In this document: positions 50,030-62,643 of the stretch, piece after piece
Position numbering within the stretch: position 1 is the stretch's first letter
How the letters are laid out: each line of letters starts with the position of its first letter
Assembly: GCA_947259985.1 (NCBI GenBank)
Contig: CAMYOJ010000026.1
Coordinates: 23,197 to 87,196, forward strand
Direction of reading: 5' to 3'
DNA from: an uncultured Woeseiaceae bacterium
Lineage (GTDB): Bacteria > Pseudomonadota > Gammaproteobacteria > Steroidobacterales > Woeseiaceae
DNA length: 64,000 nt
The notes under the pieces: generated by a model
What the model saw: only the letters and a program-made list of their open reading frames with translations
Told to the model about the DNA's origin: nothing
Database searches by the model: none
Translations under genes and position numbers: made by a program

Positions 50030-52081
50030 CTAACCCGCTTTTTGGTGTTGCAGGCCGAGACCCAGCTCCCGGATCGCCTGGATTTCATCGCGAAGTCGTG
50101 CTGCTTCCTCGAATTCGAGGTCCCTGGCGTGTTTCAGCATCTTCTTTTCGAGTTTTGCCGCACGCTTCAACAACTGCTCTGGCGTCATCAATTCGTAGGC
50201 GGGTCTGTCGTCTGCGACCTTGCGGCGTCCCTTCTTCGGCGACGGGTAGGCTGCTTCCATGACGTCCGCAACCTGCTTGACGATCGTGGTGGGCGTAATC
50301 CCGTGTTTTTCGTTGAACGCGAGCTGTTTTTCGCGGCGTCGGCCGGTTTCCTCGAGCGCACGCTGCATGGATCCCGTAATACGATCCGCGTACAAGATGG
50401 CGGTGCCATGGATGTTGCGCGCGGCGCGTCCAATAGTCTGGATCAGGGACCGGTCGGAGCGCAGGAAGCCCTCTTTGTCGGCATCCAGGATCGCTACCAG
50501 CGACACTTCGGGCATATCCAGCCCCTCGCGCAGCAAGTTGATACCGACCAGCACGTCAAACGCCCCCAGCCTCAGATCGCGGATAATCTCGGTACGTTCG
50601 ACAGTGCCGATGTCCGAATGCAGATAGCGAACGCGCGCCCCGTGTTCCTGCAGATAGTCGGTCAGGTCCTCAGCCATGCGCTTGGTCAATGTCGTTATCA
50701 GTACCCTCTCGTTGCTGGCGACGCGCCGCCCGATCTCGGACAGAACGTCGTCAACCTGGGTGCGCGCCGGCCGCACCTCGACGTCCGGATCGATCAGACC
50801 GGTCGGCCGGACGAGTTGTTCGACGACATTGTCAGCGTGCTCGTTTTCGTAATTACCCGGGGTTGCCGACACGTAGATCGTCTGTGGTGCCTGACGTTCG
50901 AATTCATCGAAACGGAGTGGACGGTTGTCGAGCGCCGACGGCAGCCGAAAGCCGTACTCGACCAACGTCTCCTTGCGCGAACGATCGCCTTTGTACATGC
51001 CGCCGAGCTGCGGCACCGTGACGTGACTTTCGTCGATAACGAGGATCGCATTGTCAGGTACGTAGTCGAACAGGCACGGCGGTGGCTCACCGGGCTCCCT
51101 GCCCGACAGGTAACGCGAGTAGTTTTCGATTCCTGAACAGTAGCCCAGCTCCCTGATCATCTCTAAATCAAATAAAGTTCTCTGCTCAAGCCTTTGAGCT
51201 TCAAGGAGTTTATTGTTCTCACGGAGGTAGGCCAGGCGCTCCTTGAGTTCCACTTTGATGTGCTCGCAGGCTTCGAGCAGGCGCTCGCGCGGCGTCACAT
51301 AATGGGTTTTCGGGAATATTGTCAGGCGAGGCACTCGTCGAACGACCTCCCCCGTTAGCGGGTCGAAGTACGATAAGGCCTCGATTTCGTCATCGAACAA
51401 TTCGATGCGAACTGCGTCCCGATCGGACTCGGCAGGAAACACGTCGATGACGTCGCCCCGCACACGATAGGTGCCCTGTGACAGGTCGAGTTCGTTGCGT
51501 GTGTATTGCAGTTCCGCGAGGCGCCTGAGGATCTTGCGCTGGTCTATGCGATCGCCTCTGACCAGGTGGAGCACCATGCTGAAGTAGGCTTCCGGATCAC
51601 CGAGGCCGTAAATCGCCGATACGGTGGCGACGATGATCGCGTCGGGTCGCTCGATGAGCGCCTTGGTCGCCGACAAACGCATTTGCTCGATGTGGTCGTT
51701 GATCGACGCGTCTTTTTCGATATAAGTATCAGAACTCGGGACGTAAGCCTCGGGCTGGTAGTAGTCGTAATAGGAGACAAAGTATTCGACCGCATTCTTC
51801 GGGAAGAACTCGCGCATTTCCCCGTACAGCTGTGCTGCCAGGGTCTTGTTTGGCGCGAGGATGATCGCCGGGCGCTGCAGCTCCGAAATAACGCTTGCCA
51901 CCGTAAATGTCTTGCCCGACCCCGTCACACCCAGCAGAGTCTGGCGCGCCAGCCCGTCATTGAGCCCCTCCACCAGGCCCGCAATCGCCTCCTCCTGGTC
52001 CCCGGCCGGTGCGAAATCCGCGACCAGCGTCAGCCGATCGCGGTCATCCGTATTGGGCAGGTCTGTCGATTCGCGTACCAT
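50030..52081 (-). CDS. uvrB: Excinuclease ABC subunit B
   Basis: 683 aa; [38 protein letters not shown]. Confidence 0.98.
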   Translation of the reverse strand: MVRESTDLPNTDDRDRLTLVADFAPAGDQEEAIAGLVEGLNDGLARQTLLGVTGSGKTFTVASVISELQRPAIILAPNKTLAAQLYGEMREFFPKNAVEYFVSYYDYYQPEAYVPSSDTYIEKDASINDHIEQMRLSATKALIERPDAIIVATVSAIYGLGDPEAYFSMVLHLVRGDRIDQRKILRRLAELQYTRNELDLSQGTYRVRGDVIDVFPAESDRDAVRIELFDDEIEALSYFDPLTGEVVRRVPRLTIFPKTHYVTPRERLLEACEHIKVELKERLAYLRENNKLLEAQRLEQRTLFDLEMIRELGYCSGIENYSRYLSGREPGEPPPCLFDYVPDNAILVIDESHVTVPQLGGMYKGDRSRKETLVEYGFRLPSALDNRPLRFDEFERQAPQTIYVSATPGNYENEHADNVVEQLVRPTGLIDPDVEVRPARTQVDDVLSEIGRRVASNERVLITTLTKRMAEDLTDYLQEHGARVRYLHSDIGTVERTEIIRDLRLGAFDVLVGINLLREGLDMPEVSLVAILDADKEGFLRSDRSLIQTIGRAARNIHGTAILYADRITGSMQRALEETGRRREKQLAFNEKHGITPTTIVKQVADVMEAAYPSPKKGRRKVADDRPAYELMTPEQLLKRAAKLEKKMLKHARDLEFEEAARLRDEIQAIRELGLGLQHQKAG

Positions 52082-52108
52082 TCGCTTCTGTTTCCAGGAG
52101 GCAATCGA

Positions 52109-53293
52109 GTGAGTTTATCAGTTTCCAAACGGATGGCAGCCGTCAAGCCGTCACCAACCAGTGCTGTCCTGGCCCTGGCAACCGAGTTGCGCGCGGCGGG
52201 TCGAGACATCATCAGTCTCGGCGCGGGAGAACCCGATTTCGATACGCCGAAACACATCAAGGACGCGGCCGTCGCGGCGATCGCGGCCGGCCAGACCAAG
52301 TACACGCCCATCGACGGTACCGCCGAACTCAAGGCCGCAATTCAGCGCAAGTTTTCCCGAGAGAATCAACTCGATTACGAGCCGTCCCAGATTGTCGTCA
52401 CCTGTGGCGCCAAGCAGGCCCTGTTCAACCTCTGCCTGGCAGTTCTCGGACCGGGTGACGAGGCGATAATTCCGGCGCCCTACTGGGTTTCGTACCCGGA
52501 CATGGTTCGCCTGGCCGGAGCGGAGCCGGTCATTGTCGAGGCCGGCATCGAGCAGGATTTCAAGATCACTCCGCAGCAGCTGGAATCAGCCATTACGAAC
52601 AGGACCAGGCTATTTTTCCTTAACAGCCCGTCCAATCCCACGGGGGCCAGCTACAGCAAGTCGGAACTCGAAGCGCTTGGGAGCGTCATCGCGGAGCACC
52701 CAGACGTCGTCACAGTTTCCGACGACATTTACGAGCATATTCACTGGGGTGAAGAAGCATTTACGAGCTTTGCAACTGCCTGCCCGTCACTACAGGAGCG
52801 CATCGTTACGACGAACGGCGTCTCGAAGGCCTACGCGATGACGGGTTGGCGCATTGGTTATGCGGCGGGTCCCCATGAGCTGATTTCAGCGATGAAAACC
52901 GTGCAGAGCCAGAGCACATCAAATCCCTGCAGTATCTCGCAGGCGGCGGCTCAGGCCGCGCTGGATGGGGACCAGGCTCCCGTGGCCGAGATGGCAGCCG
53001 CCTATCGCGCAAGACACGACTATTTCGTTTCGGCCCTGAACGAACTCCCCGGCTTCGACTGCCGGCCCGGGGAAGGAACTTTTTATGCTTTTCCCAAGGC
53101 AACCGGCGCGCTCGATCGCCTGGGCCTCGAAGGTGACGTCCAGCTGGTCGAGCTATTGCTTAAGGAAGGCGACCTGGCCTGCGTGCCCGGATCAGCATTC
53201 GGGGCGCCCGGTTACGTGCGTTTTTCGTTTGCCTGTTCGATGGAAATGCTCGAAGAATCAATGAATCGAATGAAACGGGTGCTGGCGGCTTGA
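52109..53293 (+). CDS. Class I aspartate aminotransferase
   Basis: GTG start after [60 protein letters not shown]. Confidence 0.93.
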   Translation: MSLSVSKRMAAVKPSPTSAVLALATELRAAGRDIISLGAGEPDFDTPKHIKDAAVAAIAAGQTKYTPIDGTAELKAAIQRKFSRENQLDYEPSQIVVTCGAKQALFNLCLAVLGPGDEAIIPAPYWVSYPDMVRLAGAEPVIVEAGIEQDFKITPQQLESAITNRTRLFFLNSPSNPTGASYSKSELEALGSVIAEHPDVVTVSDDIYEHIHWGEEAFTSFATACPSLQERIVTTNGVSKAYAMTGWRIGYAAGPHELISAMKTVQSQSTSNPCSISQAAAQAALDGDQAPVAEMAAAYRARHDYFVSALNELPGFDCRPGEGTFYAFPKATGALDRLGLEGDVQLVELLLKEGDLACVPGSAFGAPGYVRFSFACSMEMLEESMNRMKRVLAA

Positions 53294-53350
53294 CAAGGGT
53301 CCGGTGCTGGACCAAAATCGCGACCCGCGGTACCGATGGTGCGGCGTTAT

Positions 53351-53426
53351 TCCCCGATAGCTCAGTTGGTAGAGCGATTGACTGTTAATCAATTGGTCCC
53401 TGGTTCGAGTCCGGGTCGGGGAGCCA
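53351..53426 (+). tRNA. tRNA-Asn(GTT)
   Basis: TCCCCGATAGCTCAGTTGGTAGAGCGATTGACTGTTAATCAATTGGTCCCTGGTTCGAGTCCGGGTCGGGGAGCCA. Confidence 0.96.
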
Positions 53427-53434
53427 AATTCGAG

Positions 53435-53462
53435 AAAGGCCTCCATTCGGAGGCCTTTTTTT
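53435..53462 (+). terminator. Intrinsic terminator after tRNA-Asn
   Basis: AAAGGCCTCC-ATTC-GGAGGCCTTTTTTT. Confidence 0.9.
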
Positions 53463-53524
53463 GTGCTGCGCGGTTTGGCCGGCCTCGGTCTCTCCTGTTT
53501 CATGAGCCGCGAATCGACCGCAGA

Positions 53525-54391
53525 CTAGTTTCCAGAGACCACTTGCTCGAGGTGCTCGCGGAACTCTTCGCCCGTGTCCGGGTGCGCGAGCCCGTAGGCC
53601 ACGGTCGCCTGGAGGTACCCGAGTTTGCTGCCGCAGTCGTAGCGGACGCCTGAAAACGAATACGCGTAGATAGCCTGCTCTGCGAGCAGATCGGATATGC
53701 CGTCCGTAAGCTGAATCTCTCCGCCTGCGCCTTTGCCGATATGCTCGAGCTTGTCGAAGATGCGGGCATCCAGCAGGTAGCGACCTACGACGGCAGAATC
53801 GGACGGTGCATCCTCTGGCGCGGGTTTCTCGACGATCTGGGTGATCCGCCTGTCGTCATCCACTGCCACGATGCCGTAGCTCGACGTATGCTCGTGTGGC
53901 ACGGTCTCGACAGCGATTACGCTGCCGCCATGCCTCGCGTGTTCTCCGGCCATCTGCGACAGACAGCCCGGGCTGCCCGCAATCAGGTCGTCCGCGAGAT
54001 GCACGAAGAATGGCTCGTCGCCGACGGCAGGCCGCGCGCAAAGCACTGCATGACCCAGGCCCAGCGGTTCGCCCTGCCGGATGTAAATACAGGACACACC
54101 TTTCGGCACGATATCCCGGATCGAACGGAGCAGCTCATCCTTGCCCGATGACTGCAGCGCCTGTTCGAGTTCGGCGTCGGTGTCGAAGTGATCCTCGATC
54201 GCGCGCTTGGAGCTGCCGGTCACGAATACCAGCTTGGTTGCCCCTGCCTCGATCGCCTCCTCGACCGCATACTGGATGAGCGGCTTGTCGACGATCGGCA
54301 ACATCTCTTTGGGGCTTGCTTTGGTAGCTGGCAGGAAGCGTGTGCCTCTGCCCGCTACGGGAAATACGGCTGCTCTGACTTTCTGATTCAA
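53525..54391 (-). CDS. galU: UTP-glucose-1-phosphate uridylyltransferase
   Basis: [42 protein letters not shown]. Confidence 0.96.
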   Translation of the reverse strand: MNQKVRAAVFPVAGRGTRFLPATKASPKEMLPIVDKPLIQYAVEEAIEAGATKLVFVTGSSKRAIEDHFDTDAELEQALQSSGKDELLRSIRDIVPKGVSCIYIRQGEPLGLGHAVLCARPAVGDEPFFVHLADDLIAGSPGCLSQMAGEHARHGGSVIAVETVPHEHTSSYGIVAVDDDRRITQIVEKPAPEDAPSDSAVVGRYLLDARIFDKLEHIGKGAGGEIQLTDGISDLLAEQAIYAYSFSGVRYDCGSKLGYLQATVAYGLAHPDTGEEFREHLEQVVSGN

Positions 54392-54470
54392 GGTGAATTA
54401 CCGTCAGCTTGTTGGGACGGCAATCATAGCCAAAACCCGGCGATTAAGTAATCCGATAGCACATAACAAG

Positions 54471-54492
54471 AAAGGCCCCCTCGCGGGGGCCT
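54471..54492 (-). terminator. Intrinsic terminator-like hairpin
   Basis: AGGCCCCC-GCGA-GGGGGCCT then TTCTTGTT on minus strand. Confidence 0.6.
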
Positions 54493-54516
54493 CCCATGGC
54501 GTAGCAATTGGTCCCT

Positions 54517-55299
54517 CTAGTCTTCTCGGGGGTCCGTCAGGGCATCGTCGGCCATCCAGATCGTGTAGCTGGATCCGGCAAGGCCACTGTTGAACATGTC
54601 GAACAGTCCCTGCGCATTTTCAGCGGAGCCCAGGTGCTCGCTCACGACCTCGAAAAACGACTTCTCCGGCGGCGCCATTTCCGCGTAGCTGGCATTGGAG
54701 TTGACGATCATGAGCATCGGTTTGCCGCCAATGCGTGAATGCCAGAGCCACTCGTTGTCGTCGCCCCAACCGACTTCCTTGGCAATCCGGCTCATCTCTT
54801 TCATTGCGTCGCCGGTCGCTGATCCCCCACCCATCTTGTAGGTCCAGCTCGTGACACCGTAGTACGGTCCGGCAGTGCGCTCGTCGTCGGGCCAGTGGCT
54901 GTTTTCCCAATCCATGGTCTCCAGGTAGTGGTGGTAATGGTCGACGTACTGGCCGACGTTCTCGCCCCAATGCTCGTCAAAGCCTTTCTCCATCGACTCC
55001 TTGTCATAGCCATCGAGCTCAGCCCAGTCGTAGCAACACGCACGAAACTGGATGAGATTGACATGATCGCCGATTACGGAGCGGTACCCTTCCCATTTGC
55101 GGGAGTCTCCCTTCGCGGCACGCATGGCCATGTGTTCCTTGGCAGCTGCGACGAACTCCTCTTCCATGCCGTCCTTGATCTTCATGAGCCACACGTCCGA
55201 CAGTCCGCCAGGCTCCTCGTGACCGTCGGCAAGCGCGCTCAGCGGCAATAGCAGACATGCAATAAGGGCTGAAATTACCATCGTGGAAATCTTCTTCAT
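54517..55299 (-). CDS. Secreted protein of unknown function
   Basis: Signal peptide MKKISTMVISALIACLLLPLSALADG; VWLMKIKDGMEEEFVAAAKEHM and W/H/Y-rich body. Confidence 0.6.
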   Translation of the reverse strand: MKKISTMVISALIACLLLPLSALADGHEEPGGLSDVWLMKIKDGMEEEFVAAAKEHMAMRAAKGDSRKWEGYRSVIGDHVNLIQFRACCYDWAELDGYDKESMEKGFDEHWGENVGQYVDHYHHYLETMDWENSHWPDDERTAGPYYGVTSWTYKMGGGSATGDAMKEMSRIAKEVGWGDDNEWLWHSRIGGKPMLMIVNSNASYAEMAPPEKSFFEVVSEHLGSAENAQGLFDMFNSGLAGSSYTIWMADDALTDPRED

Positions 55300-55346
55300 T
55301 ATTATTCTCCCCATTGTTGGTCCTCTGAGTATAAACGGATTCAGAC

Positions 55347-55383
55347 AAAAAAAAGGGCCGCGCCGGAGCGAACGGCGCAGCCC
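55347..55383 (-). terminator. Intrinsic terminator
   Basis: Minus strand GGGCTGCGCCG-N7-CGGCGCGGCCC-TTTTTTTT. Confidence 0.85.
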
Positions 55384-55402
55384 GTTGCCGACAAATCGGG
55401 TC

Positions 55403-55675
55403 CTATCTTTTCTTTGCCACAGAAACCTGGATATCGGAGCGGTTGAGCTCGACGGTTCGTTCGCCGATTCCCTTGACGAGCGACAGGTCGTCGGCACTGC
55501 GAAACGGGCCGTGCTTCTTTCGGTATTCGACAATGGCCTGGGCCTTTGCAAGTCCAACACCCTTGAGTTCTTCGGATATGGTCTCTGCATCAGCGGTATT
55601 GACGTTCACCGGGCCTGCGAACGCGAAGACCGGCCACAGCATGAAAGCCAGGAAAAATTTTGCAGTTTTCATCAT
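55403..55675 (-). CDS. ComEA-like helix-hairpin-helix protein
   Basis: Signal peptide + VNVNTADAETISEELKGVGLAKAQAIVEYRKKHGPF. Confidence 0.88.
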   Translation of the reverse strand: MMKTAKFFLAFMLWPVFAFAGPVNVNTADAETISEELKGVGLAKAQAIVEYRKKHGPFRSADDLSLVKGIGERTVELNRSDIQVSVAKKR

Positions 55676-55782
55676 AAGCTCCTTTTCGTGATGATCACGC
55701 CGCAGGGGTGCGGCAAGGAGGAGCTTAAGTTTGGCTGATAGCCCGTACCGCCGATTTATTCGGGCAGATTCTGGAGAAATGC

Positions 55783-56985
55783 CTAGCGATTAGTAATGCT
55801 GTGCTGCAGCACCGTGTCGAATTGCACGCGCGCCGCGGGGCGCTGCGTTTCCCAGTTACGGCAACTGGGACACTGCCATAGCAGCCGCTGGCTCGAAAAT
55901 CCACATTCCTGGCACTGGTAGCGCGGCGTCGTGCTGGCGAGCTTGGAAAGGGCTCCGCGCACCTTGGCCAGCGCCGTATCATGTGTTGCCTCTTCCCCCA
56001 TCGTGAGTTTCTGCATATCCACGAACTCTCCCAGCGTGGGTTCGTCGAGCATGTACTGTTCTACGCAATCATCGATAACGGGTATGCCCCCCAGGTCATT
56101 TACTATCGCCGTATAAGCCACCAGCGAGCTACGCTCCGGATATTTCGCCAGCAGCGTCTTGAGCGCTCGCTCGAGCTCAGCCGTCGCATTCTCGCGCTCG
56201 TAGATCGAGACTATTTCGGGCAAGGTTTCGGCGATCAGGTAGGTGTTTTCATCGATGATTCGATGGTAGAGCTTCAAAGCGGTCTTGTTGTCATCGGTAT
56301 CGCGCGCAATGTGGGCGCGTGTTAATGCGCCCCGCATTGTGCGTGGCCGGCCGGCCTGGGCTTTCTTGACGTATTCGCGCGCCGCCGCATAATCCTTCGC
56401 CGAAGCGGCCGTTTCGGCAAGCTCGCAGTAATAATGCGCGATTTGCAGCGCCAGCGACCGGCCGCCGAGCACCTCGAGACGCTGGCCAGCATCAATGGCC
56501 TTTTCCCACTCTCGTTCCTGCTCATAGATTCCGCACAGCTTCTCGAGCGCCTGGACCTGGTAGCGTGAGCCCTGTGCCAGTTTTGAAAACAGGTCCTCTG
56601 CGCGGTCCAGCAATCCGGCCGCCAGGTAGTCTTTCGCCAGCGAGTACAAAGCCTGGTCGCGCTGCTCCGCGCCAAGATCCGGTCGTGCAATGATGTTCTG
56701 GTGAATGCGAATCGCGCGATCCACTTCGCCACGGCGTCGAAACAGACTGCCAAGCGCAAAGTGAGTTTCGATGGTCTTGTCATCGACACGAACCATGTGC
56801 AGGAAGTGCTCGAGGGCCTGATCGGTTTGCTCGTTGAGCAGGAAATTTAGTCCCTTGAGGTAGTCGATATTGAGCGGCGGGGGCGCGTCCTCCTCGTCGC
56901 GTTCGCCGAATCGCCCCATGGCCCAGCCGGCCGCGGCCAGCAACAGAAACAGCCCGGCAAGCAGAAATGTCGATTCAGTCGGCAT
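55783..56985 (-). CDS. lapB: LPS assembly protein LapB (YciM)
   Basis: N-term TM, TPRs, C-terminal rubredoxin-like YQCQECGFSSQRLLWQCPSCRNW. Confidence 0.92.
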   Translation of the reverse strand: MPTESTFLLAGLFLLLAAAGWAMGRFGERDEEDAPPPLNIDYLKGLNFLLNEQTDQALEHFLHMVRVDDKTIETHFALGSLFRRRGEVDRAIRIHQNIIARPDLGAEQRDQALYSLAKDYLAAGLLDRAEDLFSKLAQGSRYQVQALEKLCGIYEQEREWEKAIDAGQRLEVLGGRSLALQIAHYYCELAETAASAKDYAAAREYVKKAQAGRPRTMRGALTRAHIARDTDDNKTALKLYHRIIDENTYLIAETLPEIVSIYERENATAELERALKTLLAKYPERSSLVAYTAIVNDLGGIPVIDDCVEQYMLDEPTLGEFVDMQKLTMGEEATHDTALAKVRGALSKLASTTPRYQCQECGFSSQRLLWQCPSCRNWETQRPAARVQFDTVLQHSITNR

Positions 56986-57271
56986 CGCTTAGAGGCAAGC
57001 CCCGCAGACTGGTGACCTCGCTTTCGGACAGGCGCAACGAACGCTTGAGCAGGCGGCGCTCATTGACGAGTTTGAGCGCGAAAAACCCCATACACAGAAT
57101 ACCGAACAGCCACCCGAGCGCAAACGTGACCGTGAGTACCAGCGGCAGCGGCTTGGTCAACCTGGCAAATGCCAGGTCTATATCAACCGTACCGGTGTTG
57201 ATGGCCGTAAAGGTGGCCATGAGTATCGCGATTACAACAATCAGAAACAGCAGGCCGATACGCTTCAGCAT
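56975..57271 (-). CDS. lapA: LapA family membrane protein
   Basis: 98 aa, two TM segments, overlaps lapB. Confidence 0.85.
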   Translation of the reverse strand: MLKRIGLLFLIVVIAILMATFTAINTGTVDIDLAFARLTKPLPLVLTVTFALGWLFGILCMGFFALKLVNERRLLKRSLRLSESEVTSLRGLPLSDAD

Positions 57272-57301
57272 GCAATTACTCCTGCGTTGTGTTCGGTTCG
57301 A

Positions 57302-57604
57302 TCAATTCTTGATCGGAAAATGGCGGCTCTCGTTAACACGTTCACGCAGGTCTTTACCCGGCTTGAAGTGCGGCACGTACTTGCCCGACAGCGCAACCGC
57401 CTCGCCGGTCTTCGGATTTCGACCGATGCGGGGTGGCCGATAGTGCAATGAGAAACTCCCAAATCCGCGAATCTCAATGCGCTGACCTTTCGCCAATGAG
57501 TCGCTCATCAGGTCCAGCAAATGCTTGACCGCGAGTTCGACATCCTTGGCAGGCAGGTGCTTTTGCTTGCGGGAGATTGCTTCTATCAGTTCAGATTTTG
57601 TCAT
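57302..57604 (-). CDS. ihfB: Integration host factor beta subunit
   Basis: [68 protein letters not shown]. Confidence 0.96.
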   Translation of the reverse strand: MTKSELIEAISRKQKHLPAKDVELAVKHLLDLMSDSLAKGQRIEIRGFGSFSLHYRPPRIGRNPKTGEAVALSGKYVPHFKPGKDLRERVNESRHFPIKN

Positions 57605-57661
57605 TTTACTTTTCGCCGTACTGCCTTGTCAGCGTAACCCACGGATAGTAAAGACAATAAT

Positions 57662-57685
57662 AGCCCGGACCGGGCGGTCCGGGCT
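57662..57685. terminator. GC-rich hairpin between rpsA and ihfB
   Basis: AGCCCGGACC-GGGC-GGTCCGGGCT. Confidence 0.55.
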
Positions 57686-57699
57686 ACCTTTTTTACTTA

Positions 57700-59382
<1,683 letters not shown>

Positions 59383-59453
59383 GTTTAAAAACCCACGGGA
59401 ACTTCAGTTCCCACCCAAACGCCAGGTTGCATCCTGCGACCGACGGTCATTAC

Positions 59454-59483
59454 AAAAAAAGGAGCGAACATCCTGTCCGTTCC
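59454..59483 (-). terminator. Terminator-like hairpin between cmk and rpsA
   Basis: Minus strand GGAACGGACA-GGA-TGTTCGCTCC-TTTTTTT (9 of 10 pairs incl. one G-U). Confidence 0.65.
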
Positions 59484-59507
59484 TATCCAAAAATCTTTCC
59501 CTGGTAT

Positions 59508-60182
59508 TTAGAGTTCTGCGACCCAGTCGAGCACTGTTTGAGTCACAGCCTCTATGGACTGGCCCGAGGAATCCAGGATCCTGGCGTCCTCGGCCGGCCT
59601 AAGCGGCGCCACCGATCGCTCGGTGTCCCGCCGGTCACGGTCCTCTATGTCCCGTGAAAGGGCGGCAAGGCTAACATCCAAGCCCTTGTCTTTCAACTGC
59701 TTATGGCGCCTTCTGGCACGCTCCTCGGCGCTTGCCGTAAGGAAGATCTTTACCGCCGCGGAAGGAAAAACCTGGGTGCCCATGTCCCTGCCGTCTGCAA
59801 CCAGTCCCGGCGGCCTCTGGAAGGCCCGCTGGCGCTCCAGCAGCGCCTCTCTCACAGCCGGAATCGCGGCCACGGTTGAGGCCCCTGCCCCGGCTTTCTC
59901 TGTCCGAATCTCCACCGACACGTCGTCGCCCTCAAGCCAGATGCGCTCCCCGCCTGCCTCATCGCTGTCAAAGCGCACATCAAGCATCCTGGCCACCTCG
60001 GCAAGCCCGTCCGCATCGTCGAGCGCCACGCCGTGCCTGGCCGCCGATAGCGCCGTCAGGCGGTAAAGCGCACCACTGTCGAGCAGGTGATAGCCCAGGG
60101 CTTCGGCTACACGGCGTGCAATCGTACCCTTGCCAGATCCGCTCGGGCCGTCAATCGCGATGACAGGGGCTTTCTCAGCCAA
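59508..60182 (-). CDS. cmk: Cytidylate kinase
   Basis: TTG start; [38 protein letters not shown]. Confidence 0.92.
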   Translation of the reverse strand: MAEKAPVIAIDGPSGSGKGTIARRVAEALGYHLLDSGALYRLTALSAARHGVALDDADGLAEVARMLDVRFDSDEAGGERIWLEGDDVSVEIRTEKAGAGASTVAAIPAVREALLERQRAFQRPPGLVADGRDMGTQVFPSAAVKIFLTASAEERARRRHKQLKDKGLDVSLAALSRDIEDRDRRDTERSVAPLRPAEDARILDSSGQSIEAVTQTVLDWVAEL

Positions 60183-61491
60183 CTGCTGAATCCTCCACGC
60201 GCTCGATGTTGGCGCCGATCGATGCCATGCACTCCACGAATCCCGGAAACGACGTATCGACCGAGGCGGTATCCTGAACCACGACCTCGCCGTCAGCAAT
60301 ACCGCCGGCCACCGCCAGTGACATCGCGACACGGTGGTCGCCGAAGCTCCGGACGGTACCTCCCTTGAATTGCCCACCGTGGACGATGGCGCCGTCCGGC
60401 TTTTCTTCGACCTCGATCCCGAGCGCCTCCAGTCCGGCTGCCATGGCGGCAATGCGGTCGCTCTCCTTGACGCGCAACTCCTCGAGACCGGAGAAGACAG
60501 TATTGCCGCTCGCGGCGGCGGCCGCGACAAACAGCACCGGGAATTCGTCAATGGCAAGCGACACCAGGCCGGGATCCACTGTGCCGCCATGCAGCTGTGA
60601 AGAGCGCACGCGGATATCGGTGACTGGCTCAGAGCCGAATAATTGCGGTCGTTCAAACCTTATGTCGGCGCCCATCTCCTGCAGGATGTCAATAACGCCA
60701 ATGCGCGTTGGATTGATGCCAACATTTCGGATCAGTATGTCGGCGTCGTCAGACAACAACGCCGCGAGTATCAGGAATGCCGCCGACGACAGGTCCGCCG
60801 GAACTTTAATCTCGCAAGCCTTGAGTCGCCGCACGCCCATGATGCCGATGCGATTGCCGTTTATGTAGACGTACACGCCCATCGACTTCAGCATGCGCTC
60901 GGTATGGTCACGCGCGACCGCGGGCTCGAAAATCTCGGTGGCCCCCTTGGCGTATAGTCCGGCCAGCAGGATCGACGATTTCACCTGCGCGCTCGCAACG
61001 GGCATCTCGTAACTGATTCCGTGCAAGCGCAAGCCGCCGGCAATCTGCAGCGGCGGAGTTCCATCGCAGTCACTTTCTATCGCAGCCCCCATCATGGTCA
61101 GCGGCTTGATGATGCGGCCCATCGGGCGTCCGGTCAGCGACTCGTCCCCGGTCAGGACGCTGTCGAAAGCTTGCCCCGCGAGCAATCCCGCCATGAGCCG
61201 CATGGCCGTGCCCGAATTGCCAAGGTCCAGGTCACCTGCAGGCGCCTGCAGTCCGCGCAGCCCAACGCCTTCGATCGATACCTCGGTCTCCGAATGCTGC
61301 TCGATGGTGACCCCCAACTCGCGCATCGCCGCCATCGTAGCGAGACAGTCCTCGCCCGGAAGAAAGCCCGAAACGTTGGTTCGACCCTCGGCAATGCTGC
61401 CCAGCATCAGCGCGCGATGCGACACGGACTTATCGCCCGGGACCGTTACGCTGGCGCTGGTGGCCTTCGATGGCGTGACTTTGAAGTGCAT
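60175..61491 (-). CDS. aroA: 5-enolpyruvylshikimate-3-phosphate synthase
   Basis: [52 protein letters not shown]. Confidence 0.96.
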   Translation of the reverse strand: MHFKVTPSKATSASVTVPGDKSVSHRALMLGSIAEGRTNVSGFLPGEDCLATMAAMRELGVTIEQHSETEVSIEGVGLRGLQAPAGDLDLGNSGTAMRLMAGLLAGQAFDSVLTGDESLTGRPMGRIIKPLTMMGAAIESDCDGTPPLQIAGGLRLHGISYEMPVASAQVKSSILLAGLYAKGATEIFEPAVARDHTERMLKSMGVYVYINGNRIGIMGVRRLKACEIKVPADLSSAAFLILAALLSDDADILIRNVGINPTRIGVIDILQEMGADIRFERPQLFGSEPVTDIRVRSSQLHGGTVDPGLVSLAIDEFPVLFVAAAAASGNTVFSGLEELRVKESDRIAAMAAGLEALGIEVEEKPDGAIVHGGQFKGGTVRSFGDHRVAMSLAVAGGIADGEVVVQDTASVDTSFPGFVECMASIGANIERVEDSAVG

Positions 61492-61498
61492 TGGGCTA

Positions 61499-62626
61499 TT
61501 AGCCAATTGCTTTCGGGTAAGCACCCAGAACCCTGAACAACGAACTGCTCGCCTCGAGTTCCGCGAGCGCGTCGGAGATGGGCGCTTCCTCGGCATGCCC
61601 TTCGATGTCGATGAAGAACACGTAGTCCCAGTTGCGCCGCCGCGACGGACGGGATTCGATGCGCGTCATGCTGATGCCGTGCTCGGCCAGTGGCTGCAAG
61701 AGCTGATGCAAAACCCCTGCACCACCCGCCGTGTCGCTCGTTGACACGAGAATCGTCGTTTTGTCGGCACCGCTCGATGTGAGCAATTTCCTTCCGACGA
61801 CCAGAAAGCGCGTCGCATTGTCGGGACGGTCCTCGATGTTGTTGACCAGGATGCCGAGTTCATAGACATCGGCGGCCACGGCCGGGCCAATGGCCGCCGT
61901 GCCTTCCTCGTCTCGTGCCCGCCTGGCGCCGGCGGCATTGCTCGACATGCCGATGAGCTCGGCGTGCGGCAGATGCTCCCGGATCCAGCCACGGCACTGC
62001 GCCAGCGACTGCTCGTGCGCGCAGATGCGCTCGACGTTCTCCAGACCTTTGAACTTGCTCATCAGGTGTTGCTCGATTCTCAGCTCGATTTCACCTGCGA
62101 TCTTGAGCGGCGACGTCAGGAACATGTCCAGCGTATTGTTGACAGACCCTTCCGTCGAATTCTCAATCGGCACCACGCCAAAGTCCGCGGCGCCGCATTC
62201 CACTTCCTGGAACACCTCGTCGATCGTATGAAACGGCAAAGCAAGCACGGAATGACCGAAATGCTTGTAGACGGCGGTCTGTGTAAACGTACCTTCCGGC
62301 CCCAGGAAACCGATCTTGAGAGGTTCCTGCTGCGCGAGGCACGCAGACATGATCTCGCGGAACAGCCGCAGCATCTCCTCGTCGCGCATTGGGCCTTCGT
62401 TGCGATCGAGGACGCTGCGCAGAACCTCCGCTTCGCGTTCGGGACGATAGTAATCAACGGCCGACTTCAGGTCGCCCTTGGCAGCCCCTACCTGCTGCGC
62501 AATCTTGGCGCGCTCGTTGATCAGCGCCTGAATGCGCTCATCGATGCTGTTAATGCGCCTGCGAATCTCCGCGAGATCCGCCCCGTCTTTTTTGTCGCCT
62601 GACCCCGCCATTCCTTTTCTACTCAA
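61499..62626 (-). CDS. pheA: Chorismate mutase / prephenate dehydratase (P-protein)
   Basis: AEIRRRINSIDERIQALINERAKIAQQVG + GFLGPEGTFTQTAV, ACT-domain ESRPSRRRNWDYVFFIDIEGH. Confidence 0.95.
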   Translation of the reverse strand: MSRKGMAGSGDKKDGADLAEIRRRINSIDERIQALINERAKIAQQVGAAKGDLKSAVDYYRPEREAEVLRSVLDRNEGPMRDEEMLRLFREIMSACLAQQEPLKIGFLGPEGTFTQTAVYKHFGHSVLALPFHTIDEVFQEVECGAADFGVVPIENSTEGSVNNTLDMFLTSPLKIAGEIELRIEQHLMSKFKGLENVERICAHEQSLAQCRGWIREHLPHAELIGMSSNAAGARRARDEEGTAAIGPAVAADVYELGILVNNIEDRPDNATRFLVVGRKLLTSSGADKTTILVSTSDTAGGAGVLHQLLQPLAEHGISMTRIESRPSRRRNWDYVFFIDIEGHAEEAPISDALAELEASSSLFRVLGAYPKAIG

Positions 62627-62643
62627 AAACCGTATAGGAATCC

